Shown here: positions 24,122 through 34,169 of the stretch, piece by piece
How the letters are laid out: every line of letters begins with the position of its first letter
How positions within the stretch are numbered: position 1 is the first letter of the stretch
NCBI RefSeq assembly: GCF_000422265.1
Contig: NZ_AULL01000001.1
Span: forward strand, 1-61,673
From: Kaistella palustris DSM 21579
Lineage (GTDB): Bacteria; Bacteroidota; Bacteroidia; Flavobacteriales; Weeksellaceae
Direction of reading: 5' to 3'
DNA length: 61,673 nucleotides
The notes under the pieces: model-generated
The model's input: only the letters and a program-made list of their open reading frames with translations
Database searches by the model: none
Told to the model about the DNA's origin: nothing
Translations under genes and position numbers: made by a program

Positions 24122-27100
24122 ATGTTTCAGAAAACGATCATTTCCAAATACCTAAAGACGCAGAACAAAGAAAATCTCATCCAGCAGTGGGATTTGTTTT
24201 GTGCTCATTTTCATAATCCTGAGATACAGGAAAATATTCGGAACTCTAAAGAGGAACAATATCAAGAAGGATTTCTGAGAGATTTATTCGTCAAAATATT
24301 CGGCTACACCTTAAACCCAACCATTGGTTTCAATCTTACAACGGAATACAAAAACATAAAAGATAGTAAAAAGGCGGATGGTGCAATTATCATTGATGAA
24401 AACGTAGTTGGTGTTATAGAACTGAAAGGAACGAATACCACGGATCTTGGAAAGGTCGAAGAACAGGCGTTTAATTACAAAAACAACCAAACAGGATGTA
24501 AGTACGTTATAACATCTAATTTCGAGAAACTGAGATTATATATTGATGACTCGGTAAGGTTCGTAGAATTCAATCTTTTCACCCTTCAACAGGATGACTT
24601 TAATCTCCTCTATCTGCTCCTATCATTCGACAACATTAAAAACGATATCCCCAAGAAATTAAAAGATGAATCTCTTAATCAGGAAGATATTGTTACCAAG
24701 AAACTGTACAAAGATTACTCTGTTTTCAAAAGGGAATTATTTCAAAACTTAACACTGCTTAATCCTGAATATGATCCTTTACTCCTTTTTCAGAAATCAC
24801 AAAAATTATTAGATAGATTTCTGTTCTTATTGTTTGGAGAAGATCGGGGTTTACTCCCACCCAACTCTGTAAGACAGATTTTGGAGCAGTGGGATAAACT
24901 GAAAGATTTAGACGCTTACGACCCCCTTTATAACCGTTATAAAAAATACTTTGGATATCTGAATACAGGTTTCAAAGGAAAGAATCACGATGTCTTTGCT
25001 TACAACGGTGGTTTATTCAAAGAAGATGAGATCTTAGATCAGATTAAGATTGATGACGACCTACTCTACCAACACACTTTCAGATTATCTCAATACGATT
25101 TTGCGAGTGAAGTAGATGTCAATATTCTTGGACATATCTTCGAAAACTCTCTCAATGAAATAGATGAGATTAAGGCTCAGTTGGAAGGAACGGAAATAGA
25201 CAAATCCAAAACCAAAAGAAAGAAGGACGGAGTTTTCTATACTCCAAAATACATCACCAAATACATTGTCGAAAATACGGTTGGTAAACTCTGTGAGGAA
25301 AAGAAAACCGAATTTCAAATTGTAGAAGAAGAATATTTCACTGATAAGAAACGCCAACAGAAAACAAAGGAAAACCTTTTAAGTAAATTAGATCAATACC
25401 GTAATTGGTTACTGCAAATTACCATTGTAGATCCTGCATGTGGTTCGGGTGCATTTCTAAATGAAGCCCTGAATTTTCTGATTGAAGAACACCAATATGT
25501 TGACGAGTTGGAAGCCAAATTACTCAACGTTCCAATTATTTTTAGTTATCATTCTGAGCGTATTTTAGAACACAATCTTTTTGGTGTCGATCTAAACGAA
25601 GAATCAGTTGAGATTGCGAAACTTTCTCTTTGGTTAAGAACCGCAGAACCCAACAGGAAACTCAATAGTTTGAATGATAACATCAAGTGTGGAAACTCAT
25701 TAATTAACGATCCTGAAGTTGCCGGCGACAAAGCATTTAATTGGGAAAAAGAATTCCCCCAGGTTTTTGAGAAAGGTGGTTTTGATGTCGTAATTGGGAA
25801 TCCGCCTTATGTAAGGGTACAAAATTTAGATTATTCCGTGATTGACTGGTTAAAAAGTAACATGAGTTCTGCATTTAAAAGAGTAGATATTTCTATTTTA
25901 TTTATCGAACAATCCTTAAAATTAATAAATGAAAGGGGGGTTATTAGTTTCATTACTTCAAATCAGTTTTTTAAAGCCGAATATGGGAGAAAAATCAGAG
26001 AATTAATTCATGGTAAACTGAAAAGAAATCTTGATCTTTCAAAAGTTACTGTATTCGAAGGATTATCTACTTATGTCTCAATTTTAAACTTTAGTAAATC
26101 GAATTCTTTAATATTTGAATATAAAGAAGTTGAAAATACAGATTCGGTGGTGAATGAAATTAAATGGGATAAGTTTTGTTATTCTGATTATACTGACGAA
26201 CCATGGGAATTTAGTAGAGACAGACCTTTAAAAGATAAGATTTATAAAGACAGCCAACTATTAGAGAATGTCGCTGACTTCACCTATGGAATCATTACAG
26301 GAAATGATAATAGTTTTATTCTTAGTGCTGAAGAAGTAAAAAATCATGAGATTGAAAATGATATAATATTTCCATTCGTCAAGCCTGAAAATTATAAGCG
26401 ATATTGCATTGAAAACATTGATAAGTACATTATATATCCTTACGATTCTGAAAACAACATTTTACTTGAAAATGAAGTAAAGAGTAAATATCCAAATGCT
26501 TATTCCTATTTACATAAAAACAAAGAAATTTTAGAAAATCGTAAAGATAGTCGAACAACAATTAAAGAAAAAGGTATCGAATGGTATTCAATAATGAGAA
26601 GAGTGCCACCAAATGAAATTAGAAAGAAAAAACTAATATTTTTTGATGTTGGTAATCATCCAAATTTTATTTACGATAATCAGTCGTTAAGTTTTGGAGG
26701 TGGAACAAGCCACTCAATATATTTTGAAAATGAGCAAAAAATTAGGTTCATTTTAGGAGTACTTAACTCAAAACTTTTATCATGGATAATTAAGGATGTA
26801 TGCCCAATTAAAATGGGAGATGCAAGAAAATATGGCTTAAGTTACATGCGCAGATTACCAATTAAGTTTTATTCAAAAAACATAGAGGATTTGATTACAC
26901 CACTTGTAGAGAAAATAATTAATTTAAAAGAAGAGCTTAATTCAAAAGAAACTAAATTTCAAAGAAATTTAAAAAGAGAATTTTCATTAGAAATCCTACC
27001 GAAAAAATTACAAAGTTGGTATCATTTATCTTATGATGAATTCCTAAAAGAACTAAAAAAACAAAAGGTAGAACTCTCCCTTTCCCAAAAGGCAGATTGG

Positions 27101-27241
27101 GAACAGTACTTTGACCAAGAGAAAAATAAAGCAATACAAATCCAATCTCAAATCACTTCTACCGATCAGGAAATAGATCGTATGGTTTATGAACTTTACG
27201 GGTTGAGTGAGGAGGAAATTAAAATAGTTGAAAATAGTTGA
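24122..27241 (+). CDS. Type IIG restriction-modification enzyme (Eco57I-like)
   Basis: This encodes 1039 aa. The N-terminal nuclease domain has the PD-(D/E)xK pattern: D-S-K-K-A-D-G-A, then VIELKG near residue 100. The methylase domain has motif I V-D-P-A-C-G-S-G-A-F-L (about 440) and NPPY in VVIGNPPYVRV (about 560), the N6-adenine type. The C-terminal TaqI-like target-recognition region contains Y-G-I-I-T-G-N-D-N-S-F-I-L. One chain would both cut and methylate DNA. It overlaps the DUF2971 gene by 4 bp, so the two are coexpressed. Confidence 0.85.
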   Translation: MFQKTIISKYLKTQNKENLIQQWDLFCAHFHNPEIQENIRNSKEEQYQEGFLRDLFVKIFGYTLNPTIGFNLTTEYKNIKDSKKADGAIIIDENVVGVIELKGTNTTDLGKVEEQAFNYKNNQTGCKYVITSNFEKLRLYIDDSVRFVEFNLFTLQQDDFNLLYLLLSFDNIKNDIPKKLKDESLNQEDIVTKKLYKDYSVFKRELFQNLTLLNPEYDPLLLFQKSQKLLDRFLFLLFGEDRGLLPPNSVRQILEQWDKLKDLDAYDPLYNRYKKYFGYLNTGFKGKNHDVFAYNGGLFKEDEILDQIKIDDDLLYQHTFRLSQYDFASEVDVNILGHIFENSLNEIDEIKAQLEGTEIDKSKTKRKKDGVFYTPKYITKYIVENTVGKLCEEKKTEFQIVEEEYFTDKKRQQKTKENLLSKLDQYRNWLLQITIVDPACGSGAFLNEALNFLIEEHQYVDELEAKLLNVPIIFSYHSERILEHNLFGVDLNEESVEIAKLSLWLRTAEPNRKLNSLNDNIKCGNSLINDPEVAGDKAFNWEKEFPQVFEKGGFDVVIGNPPYVRVQNLDYSVIDWLKSNMSSAFKRVDISILFIEQSLKLINERGVISFITSNQFFKAEYGRKIRELIHGKLKRNLDLSKVTVFEGLSTYVSILNFSKSNSLIFEYKEVENTDSVVNEIKWDKFCYSDYTDEPWEFSRDRPLKDKIYKDSQLLENVADFTYGIITGNDNSFILSAEEVKNHEIENDIIFPFVKPENYKRYCIENIDKYIIYPYDSENNILLENEVKSKYPNAYSYLHKNKEILENRKDSRTTIKEKGIEWYSIMRRVPPNEIRKKKLIFFDVGNHPNFIYDNQSLSFGGGTSHSIYFENEQKIRFILGVLNSKLLSWIIKDVCPIKMGDARKYGLSYMRRLPIKFYSKNIEDLITPLVEKIINLKEELNSKETKFQRNLKREFSLEILPKKLQSWYHLSYDEFLKELKKQKVELSLSQKADWEQYFDQEKNKAIQIQSQITSTDQEIDRMVYELYGLSEEEIKIVENS

Positions 27242-28029
27242 TTATGATAATTACAGAAAAAGATTTAGATAAAAGACAAACCGAAGATTTTAGCCAGGTT
27301 TTAAAAGGGAAAAGACTTTACCATTATTCAAACTGTTGCACAACTGTTGATTATATTCTGATGGAAGGTACTTTAAATTTTACTAATCCAATAAAATTTA
27401 ACGATCCCTTTGATTGTAGCGAAAAGATGTTAAAAGTCATTTATGATGATTGTACTTTAAAACAAACAATTGTTAACCTTAAATTCAATAGAAAAGAAAA
27501 AAGAAAATTTGATATTAATAAACTTCGTCTGCAACAAGATGCAATAATGAGAGAAGAGAGAGACAAGTTTAAAATTTGTTGTTTCTCCGAAAAAAACGAC
27601 AATCTTTTAATGTGGTCTCATTATGCAGATAAACATAGCGGAATGTGTTGTGGGTTTGAGTTTCCAATAGACAATGGTAAGTTTTCTATCCAACCTGTAA
27701 GATATGAAAAAGAAATTCATGAAGTGGAGGGTAAAAGTGAGTCGGGTAAAATAATTAGGCATTGGCTAACAAGCAAATCTGTTGATTGGGAATATGAAAA
27801 AGAATTTAGAGCCATATTAAAATCTGATAAAACATCCATTTTTTATGAATCGATTAAATATGATGCAAGTTTTCTAAAGGAAATGGTTTTCGGTTGTAAT
27901 CTTAAAACTAAAGATATAAATAAGATTCTATCTAAATTACGATTAAATAAAATTCCATTTAAAAACATTGAACTGAAACGCGCTCAATTAAATCCTGAAA
28001 CTTTTAATCTTAAAATTGTTAATTTTTAA
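27238..28029 (+). CDS. DUF2971 protein, restriction-linked
   Basis: This encodes 263 aa. Y-H-Y-S near residue 29, then F-N-D-P-F-D, then F-S-E-K-N-D-N-L-L-M-W-S-H-Y-A-D and G-x-C-x-G-F-E are the recurring blocks of DUF2971. The family has no settled biochemistry; it turns up often beside restriction and defence genes. The 4-bp overlap with the type IIG gene suggests a partner or regulator. Confidence 0.75.
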   Translation: MIMIITEKDLDKRQTEDFSQVLKGKRLYHYSNCCTTVDYILMEGTLNFTNPIKFNDPFDCSEKMLKVIYDDCTLKQTIVNLKFNRKEKRKFDINKLRLQQDAIMREERDKFKICCFSEKNDNLLMWSHYADKHSGMCCGFEFPIDNGKFSIQPVRYEKEIHEVEGKSESGKIIRHWLTSKSVDWEYEKEFRAILKSDKTSIFYESIKYDASFLKEMVFGCNLKTKDINKILSKLRLNKIPFKNIELKRAQLNPETFNLKIVNF

Positions 28030-28156
28030 ATAGTACATACATATTGACACGCTCTTCACTAAATCGAGTCTTTAATAACCTTTGGGAATGAACAGAATCC
28101 TGTAAATAGTTGGAAAACAGAATTGTCCGAGATGGTCAACATGTAATGTAAAATTC

Positions 28157-28164
28157 TATCTTTG
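28157..28164 (+). promoter_or_regulatory. Candidate promoter -7 element of the methylase operon
   Basis: TATCTTTG, a perfect TAnnTTTG, lies 16 bp before the proposed TTG start of the methylase gene. No clear TTG at 17-23 bp upstream. Confidence 0.4.
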
Positions 28165-28180
28165 TAGATAATCTATATTT

Positions 28181-31162
28181 TTGATTTTATCTCAAACTTT
28201 TAAGGACGGACTTGATTCTCTTGGTTTTCATCAAGAGATAAACGAGTGCCTTTTTTTTACGGATAATTATACTGCAATTGAAGATTCGTCAATTAAATTA
28301 CAATTGGAAAAGGCTCATAAATTTGATGCTACAGCAGTTTTTTTTAGAAATGAAGTTAGTAGGCAAAAAGCACAAATATATATCTATGATTGTACTCACG
28401 CAGATTTGAGCGAAAATCATTTGAGCGAAATTCAAAAAAAAGTCTGGAGTAATGGCGCGGTTCCGATAGTTTGTGTATTCCATAAAACAGAGGTTATCAT
28501 TCTGGATTGTACCCAACATACAACGGCAAGAAATAAGCCAGTTTATCTCGCAACCATAAAACTGGCTGTAAAAGCACAACAACTCTATAATAGTAATTTT
28601 GCTGTAAAAATTAAAACTGGAGCATTTTGGGCTGAAAACAGTGTAAAAAATGATTTTAAATTCAATGCTTCTTCTTATGATATTCTTATCCAATGGATAA
28701 GAGAAATTACCCGGCAAATTGCTTTTTCAAATTCTGATGCTGACGAACAGGTTATAAAAAAAATCATTATTCAATCGATAATGATCAAATATTTGGAAGA
28801 AAGAAAAGATCCTGACGGTAATAGTTCTTTTAATCAGAAATATTTTCAAAAGTATGGCAATTGTTCAGAGTTTGTAGATGTTTTATCTAATGGTAATTTT
28901 GTTGCTCTGTTAGAAGATCTTCAACGGGATCTAAATGGAAATCTCTTTGACTGGAATACTGAAGAAAAAAAAATAATTCCTGGTCTAAATTTAAATAGTT
29001 TAGTGGAAGCATTAAAAGCATACAAAAGACCAGAAGAAAGCCATAATCAGGTACTGGAATTGATTCGATTTTACGAATTCAGTTATATTCCAGTGGAACT
29101 GATAAGCCGAATATATGAGGAATTTTTAGCAGGTGGAGATGATGCCTTATTTAATCAGAAAGAAAAAAAGAAGCAAGAAGGAATTTACTATACACCGTCT
29201 CATCTTGCGCAATTACTGGTTGATGAAATAATGCCTTTACACGACTATAATAAGGTAAACATTAAGAAATTTACAGTTTTGGATCCCGCATGCGGTTCTG
29301 GAATATTCTTGGTTTTGGCATTTAAGAGATTAGTACAATGGTGGCGTTTGCAAAACGATCTGAAAAAACCTAAAATAAAAACTCTTAAAAATATACTCAA
29401 CAGTATATACGGTGTTGATAAGGAATACCAAGCCACGAAATTGGCGGCATTCAGCCTTTGTTTAGCCTTATGTGATGAACTCTCGCCGAAACAAATTATT
29501 GATGAATTAAAATTTACAGATCTTACAGAAAATCAAGTTTTACATTGTGATTTTTTTATAGAACACCTTCTTGAAAAAGAAAATTTAACCGAAAGCCTAC
29601 TGCAACAGAAATCTGCCTTTAGTAAAATAAGGAATAAAAAGTTTTCCAGAATTATAGGAAATCCACCATTTGATCGAGGTGCCCTTGATGCTTATAGTAG
29701 AATGTGGGAGAGGGAAAACATAGAAATTCCACAAGGACAAATAGCCTTAAAATTTTTATCAGAAGCATTGGAGTTTTTGGAGGTGGGAGGTTTGCAATGT
29801 TTAATAATTAAATCTTCCAGTCTCTTATACAATAGTAGTTCTATAGAATATAAAGAAAAATTATTTTCAAACTACAATGTTTTACAAATCCTTGATTTCA
29901 CACCACTTGGTAGAAATAATAGTCTTTGGGATGGAGCAGATGTAGCCAGTGCCGCTATTTTTATTCGAAATGAAAAACCGAATTTTAGCAAAAATATTTT
30001 ACATCTTGTATTCAGAAGAACGAAAGCCGTAAAAGAACGCATCGTCTTTGAAGTGGACGATTATGATTTTCATTTTGTAAAGAGAAATGATGCTATTAAT
30101 AATCCCTTTATTTGGAAAAATAATCTTTTAGGAGGTGGAAGAATAATAAGTTTAGTCAGCAAATCAAATGTATTAAATTCTTTTCAGGAATATCTTAAAA
30201 AAAATGATTGTGAATCTGTTGAAGGATATATAAAAGCAAATGAAGGAACAATACAGCCACAATACATGTATTCACTTAAAACGTTACCTACTTCAGGGAT
30301 TACATCGAATGGAATTGATTACGGAGCATTAGATGTAATAGACAGTGATGTTGTGTTTTCAAAAGTTCCTAAAAAATTTTTCTTTGAAATACCTAACTTA
30401 ATTATCTGGGAAAATATTGGTGATGAAAAATTACCAGTTTTTTTGAATACTAAAGAATCCTTCACATTCAAAGATAAATTAATTTCGATAAAAAGTAATA
30501 GTAATAATAAAGATCTATTAAGAAGTATCTATTTGAATTTCCAATCTAATTCAGATTTTTATCGGTTTTTCATATATAGTACAAGTAGTCAGTTATTAAT
30601 AAATTTAAATACTGCGATACTCAAAAAGGATTACATGCAATTACCTTATATTGAAAATAGGGATGAGTTTCTGAATGAAATAGATTTAAATATAATTAAT
30701 GATGTCAATGTATATTACCAAGACTTTCTTCGACATGGCGAACGCTCAAAAATCTTAAATAAAATTGCTGAAAAAGAATTTAAGGATAGTATAGAATTTT
30801 ATAGCGATGCTTACTGCAGATTACTAAATGAAATGCAGCACGACAAGGAAAAAACATTTCAGTTGCATGAAGTTAATGAGTTATATGATAGTTCCTACAT
30901 CTGTGTAGTTTTCAAATTTCAAAAGACGGCCACAAAAAAGAATATCAAATGGAAAAAAGATACTATAGAAAATATTGATGTCATTTCAGAATTTGAAATT
31001 TCGAGCAGATTAAATTCAAAAAGAATTCTACGGTACTACCATTCTGATAATACCATTGTTTTTGTAAAACCAAATCAAAAAAGATACTGGCTTTCTCATA
31101 TTGCTTATAGAGATGCAGACAAGACTTTTGGTGATCTGTTATTAAATCAGGAAGTGCAATGA
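28181..31162 (+). CDS. N6-adenine DNA methylase with long flanking domains
   Basis: This encodes 993 aa with a TTG start at 28181; no nearby ATG fits, so the exact start is uncertain. The middle carries Y-Y-T-P-S-H-L-A, motif I L-D-P-A-C-G-S-G-I-F-L (about 365-375) and NPPF in I-I-G-N-P-P-F-D-R-G (about 495). The N-terminal 250 residues are of unknown role and show no obvious nuclease motif; the C-terminal 450 residues probably hold target recognition. It overlaps by 4 bp a small nuclease-like gene, suggesting modification and cutting are split between two chains. Confidence 0.8.
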   Translation: MILSQTFKDGLDSLGFHQEINECLFFTDNYTAIEDSSIKLQLEKAHKFDATAVFFRNEVSRQKAQIYIYDCTHADLSENHLSEIQKKVWSNGAVPIVCVFHKTEVIILDCTQHTTARNKPVYLATIKLAVKAQQLYNSNFAVKIKTGAFWAENSVKNDFKFNASSYDILIQWIREITRQIAFSNSDADEQVIKKIIIQSIMIKYLEERKDPDGNSSFNQKYFQKYGNCSEFVDVLSNGNFVALLEDLQRDLNGNLFDWNTEEKKIIPGLNLNSLVEALKAYKRPEESHNQVLELIRFYEFSYIPVELISRIYEEFLAGGDDALFNQKEKKKQEGIYYTPSHLAQLLVDEIMPLHDYNKVNIKKFTVLDPACGSGIFLVLAFKRLVQWWRLQNDLKKPKIKTLKNILNSIYGVDKEYQATKLAAFSLCLALCDELSPKQIIDELKFTDLTENQVLHCDFFIEHLLEKENLTESLLQQKSAFSKIRNKKFSRIIGNPPFDRGALDAYSRMWERENIEIPQGQIALKFLSEALEFLEVGGLQCLIIKSSSLLYNSSSIEYKEKLFSNYNVLQILDFTPLGRNNSLWDGADVASAAIFIRNEKPNFSKNILHLVFRRTKAVKERIVFEVDDYDFHFVKRNDAINNPFIWKNNLLGGGRIISLVSKSNVLNSFQEYLKKNDCESVEGYIKANEGTIQPQYMYSLKTLPTSGITSNGIDYGALDVIDSDVVFSKVPKKFFFEIPNLIIWENIGDEKLPVFLNTKESFTFKDKLISIKSNSNNKDLLRSIYLNFQSNSDFYRFFIYSTSSQLLINLNTAILKKDYMQLPYIENRDEFLNEIDLNIINDVNVYYQDFLRHGERSKILNKIAEKEFKDSIEFYSDAYCRLLNEMQHDKEKTFQLHEVNELYDSSYICVVFKFQKTATKKNIKWKKDTIENIDVISEFEISSRLNSKRILRYYHSDNTIVFVKPNQKRYWLSHIAYRDADKTFGDLLLNQEVQ

Positions 31163-31833
31163 TAGTTGATGATTTCCCCCAAGAATTTCCTAGAAATTCT
31201 TTTACTATCAATGTATCTCCGGCAGATCTACATGAGAAGATATTAAAAAGTATTGCTGATACAGCTGAACCATTTACAAATGCGATTAGCAGTCACAACA
31301 AAAAAAAGTGGAATGAAGATAGTTTGACCCAGGTTTTTATTGGACAAAATAATTTTCAACTGCAAAAACTGTTTTTATCTCTAACTGCGGCCGCACAATA
31401 TCGGGATATCCATGACGGTACAAGAGGAATTCCTGATATTTTTTATTCAATAGTAGAAGAAGGAAAAGATCATAGACCGACATTTATAATGGAAGCAAAA
31501 CGTTTACCTACGCCATCCAAAGATCGTGAAAAGGAATACGTAATAGGTAAAACATCTGATGGCAACCCAAATGGAGGAATAGAACGCTTTAAATTAGGAA
31601 AACATGGGGCGGGACACACGCACTGTGGTATGATAGGCTTTATAGAAAAAAATGAGTACCAAGATTGGTTTGAAAAAGTCAATATCTGGATAACAGAACT
31701 TTTTCCGACCTGGGAAAAAAGCGAATTATTAAAATTGGAAGAAATGCATTTGTATCACAATCATTATAAATCCGAAGCGAAAAGAATAGCAGATACTGTT
31801 TATCTTGATCATTTTTGGATAAAAATATTATAA
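31159..31833 (+). CDS. PD-(D/E)xK nuclease-like partner of the methylase
   Basis: This encodes 224 aa. G-I-P-D-I-F-Y near residue 93 and F-I-M-E-A-K-R-L near 110 fit the PD...(D/E)xK catalytic pattern (Asp of P-D-I, Glu and Lys of E-A-K). H-x-H-C-G-M-I-G-F follows. It starts 4 bp inside the methylase gene. Probably the cutting subunit of a two-gene restriction system; not matched to a named type. Confidence 0.65.
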   Translation: MIVDDFPQEFPRNSFTINVSPADLHEKILKSIADTAEPFTNAISSHNKKKWNEDSLTQVFIGQNNFQLQKLFLSLTAAAQYRDIHDGTRGIPDIFYSIVEEGKDHRPTFIMEAKRLPTPSKDREKEYVIGKTSDGNPNGGIERFKLGKHGAGHTHCGMIGFIEKNEYQDWFEKVNIWITELFPTWEKSELLKLEEMHLYHNHYKSEAKRIADTVYLDHFWIKIL

Positions 31834-32017
31834 ATAAAGGTATAATAAATTTAATAATTCAATTACCGAATTTGATAAAGATACATATAACCTATTTATA
31901 CTAATATACTTCTAATATAAAATGAAAATAATATTAAACGGTCTACATTATTTTATTGAAGCACTTTAATCGGAAAAATAAAATACTTTTTGTGGAATTA
32001 ATTATAGTATTAAATTT
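31834..32017. other. Convergent spacer, no gene
   Basis: Very AT-rich gap between the convergent nuclease-like and 268-aa genes. No hairpin strong enough to call. Confidence 0.4.
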
Positions 32018-32824
32018 CTATCTATAAAAATCTTCAGTCACAAATTTTTTCGCTCCCATTTGACCTTCATCAATTAGAAAATAAAAGTCAACAACAGACG
32101 GTCTAATTTTTCGACTTATTGAATATTCCTGAATAAATCGAACGGTTTTCCTGAAATTCTTGTCTCCGGCAACGCTATCAACAATATTCAATTTTTTAGC
32201 AACTTTCATTACCACCAAATCTGGCTTTACACAATCGTAACCAATATCAAGTAAAAGATGAAGCAAGGAAGTTGTAGATTGAAAAAATGGAATTTTATTA
32301 GTTTTAAGGATTTTCAAGAGTTGGTCAAAACCAGTCCAAAATTGTATAATATCGTTTTCGCTATTAATGGTTTTGGGGATTTGGTTATTATTCAAAGTTT
32401 CAGAGAACGAACCAATTTTTTCAATTTTCCGGGCCAAACTAACAATATGAAATAATTTTGCCTGTTGTCTTATTCCCTGTATAGAAGTCCAGTGAATTTC
32501 TGCAATATCACAAGGATTAAGTTTGACAACTTCGTCAATTTTAAAACTTCGAAAGGCCTCGTCGAACTTACCGGTTTTCAAAACTTGCTCTACGAGTTCC
32601 GAATTTGCATTTTGACTGTATGCAATTAAGTATGAAAGCTTCTTTAAAACTTCATCATCATTTAAAAAAGGAGAAAATAATTTATTTTGGCGTTTGTGGA
32701 GTTCTCCCTCAAACAAAGAACTTTTAAACTGATCAATGCTTCTTATAATTTCGTCAATTTCTTGAAATATTTTTTCTTTTTCTATCATGTCATTTACCCC
32801 AACTTTAAATAAATTATAACTCAT
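32018..32824 (-). CDS. Helical protein, possible HhH-GPD DNA glycosylase-like
   Basis: This encodes 268 aa; an alternative start is the ATG at 32788, which removes 12 residues. All helical, no signal peptide. L-L-L-D-I-G-Y-D-C-V-K-P-D-L-V-V-M-K-V near residue 200 recalls the helix-hairpin-helix/Asp region of base-excision glycosylases (Lys and Asp in K-P-D), but the match is weak. It lies between the restriction genes and the YhcG-like nuclease gene, so a DNA-linked defence role is plausible. Confidence 0.5.
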   Translation of the reverse strand: MSYNLFKVGVNDMIEKEKIFQEIDEIIRSIDQFKSSLFEGELHKRQNKLFSPFLNDDEVLKKLSYLIAYSQNANSELVEQVLKTGKFDEAFRSFKIDEVVKLNPCDIAEIHWTSIQGIRQQAKLFHIVSLARKIEKIGSFSETLNNNQIPKTINSENDIIQFWTGFDQLLKILKTNKIPFFQSTTSLLHLLLDIGYDCVKPDLVVMKVAKKLNIVDSVAGDKNFRKTVRFIQEYSISRKIRPSVVDFYFLIDEGQMGAKKFVTEDFYR

Positions 32825-32920
32825 CTAGTATAAAAACGTAACTGACTAAGCTTCTATTTTAGAAATTCACAATCGATCGGGTTTACTTATTTTCAAGTAG
32901 CCATTAATCTTCCCTACTCA

Positions 32921-33922
32921 CTAACTTTCCTTACGATCTAAGATCTGATGGAGCCTTTCCTGCAACATTTTTTTATCAGGTAACTGCAAATGGTATTCTG
33001 CAACCATACTGGGTTTCAAATTTCGAGAGAGTGCATATTCAACGACTTCTTCGTCTTTGTCTCGACACAATAAAATACCAATACTCGGATTTTCATGAGG
33101 TTTTCGTACATCCCGATCCAGCGCTTCTAAATAGAAATTGAGCTGGCCCATATGTTCTGGTTTGAACTTGTCCGTTTTCAGTTCCAATGCTACTAAACAT
33201 TGCAATTCGCGATGATAAAACAACAAATCAATATAAAAGTCACTATTACCCACCTGTAGCTTATATTCCTGGTCGATGAACAGAAAGTCTTTTCCCAACT
33301 CGATAATGAATTTCTTAATTTGCTTTACCAACTCCTTCTGCAAATCATTCTCGGTATGTTCCTCCGGCAGTCCTAAGAATTCCAATACATAGCTGTTTTT
33401 AAAAATGTGTTTTGTACTGGGTTCCAATTCTCTCATCACTGCTGAGAGTTTCTCATCTCCCAATTGTGTTCTTTCATATAGCGAGGCATTAATCTGCCTT
33501 TCTAAATTTCTGGTAGAATAATTTTCACAAATACAACGTTTAATATAAAACATTCTTTCCTCCGCGCTTTTGCAACGGGAAAAAATGATAGTATTGTGTG
33601 TCCAGGGGATTTCTCTCAGCAGCGCTGAGAGTTCCGGGTGATCAACATAGGTTTCGTAAAACTGCTTCATCCTCCAAAGGTTCTTATCACTGAAACCTTT
33701 AATATCCGGAGCATTTGAAGTAATGTATTTAGCGAAATCTGTTACTATACTTTTACCCCACTCATTGTTCTTTACTTTTTTACTTAAGGTTTGCCCAAGA
33801 TCCCAATACAAATCAATAAGGGCAGTATTAACTTTCTGAAATACCTGAAGTTGTTTCTGCTTAATAAACTGCAGCAAATGTTCGAAGTCTTTATCCGTCT
33901 TTGCGGGGGTTCTGTTAACCAT
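32921..33922 (-). CDS. YhcG-like (DUF1016) PD-(D/E)xK nuclease
   Basis: This encodes 333 aa. The N-terminal DUF1016 helical domain contains W-D-L-G, G-x-G-F-S-x-x-N-L-W-R-M-K-Q-F-Y and the W-T-H-N block. The C-terminal nuclease domain contains F-Y-I-D-L-L-F-Y-H and V-A-L-E-L-K, the D...ExK site. Such proteins are common in mobile elements and restriction islands as stand-alone nuclease-like factors. Full length. Confidence 0.88.
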   Translation of the reverse strand: MVNRTPAKTDKDFEHLLQFIKQKQLQVFQKVNTALIDLYWDLGQTLSKKVKNNEWGKSIVTDFAKYITSNAPDIKGFSDKNLWRMKQFYETYVDHPELSALLREIPWTHNTIIFSRCKSAEERMFYIKRCICENYSTRNLERQINASLYERTQLGDEKLSAVMRELEPSTKHIFKNSYVLEFLGLPEEHTENDLQKELVKQIKKFIIELGKDFLFIDQEYKLQVGNSDFYIDLLFYHRELQCLVALELKTDKFKPEHMGQLNFYLEALDRDVRKPHENPSIGILLCRDKDEEVVEYALSRNLKPSMVAEYHLQLPDKKMLQERLHQILDRKES

Positions 33923-33952
33923 AATTTCTGCTAAAAAAATATCTAATAATGA

Positions 33953-33981
33953 TTGAAGATTCCCTGGAGGAGAATCTTCAA
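33953..33981. other. Perfect hairpin upstream of the YhcG-like gene
   Basis: TTGAAGATTC and GAATCTTCAA form a 10-bp stem with a 9-base loop, 31 bp before the gene start on the minus strand. No T run on either side, so it is more likely an operator or leader structure than a terminator. Confidence 0.5.
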
Positions 33982-34169
33982 CAACAATTTAGTAACAATG
34001 ACAATTTAATTTAATCCTTTCAAATGTAAGGATTAAATCTTACAGAAGAGATAAATTGACTTCTAAATATCATCGTTAAACCGCCGAAAAAAACATCATT
34101 TAAAGACATAGAAAAAACCCAACCAGAATTCAAATTGGAATTTTACGAAATTTTTTCAAGTCAAATTAA

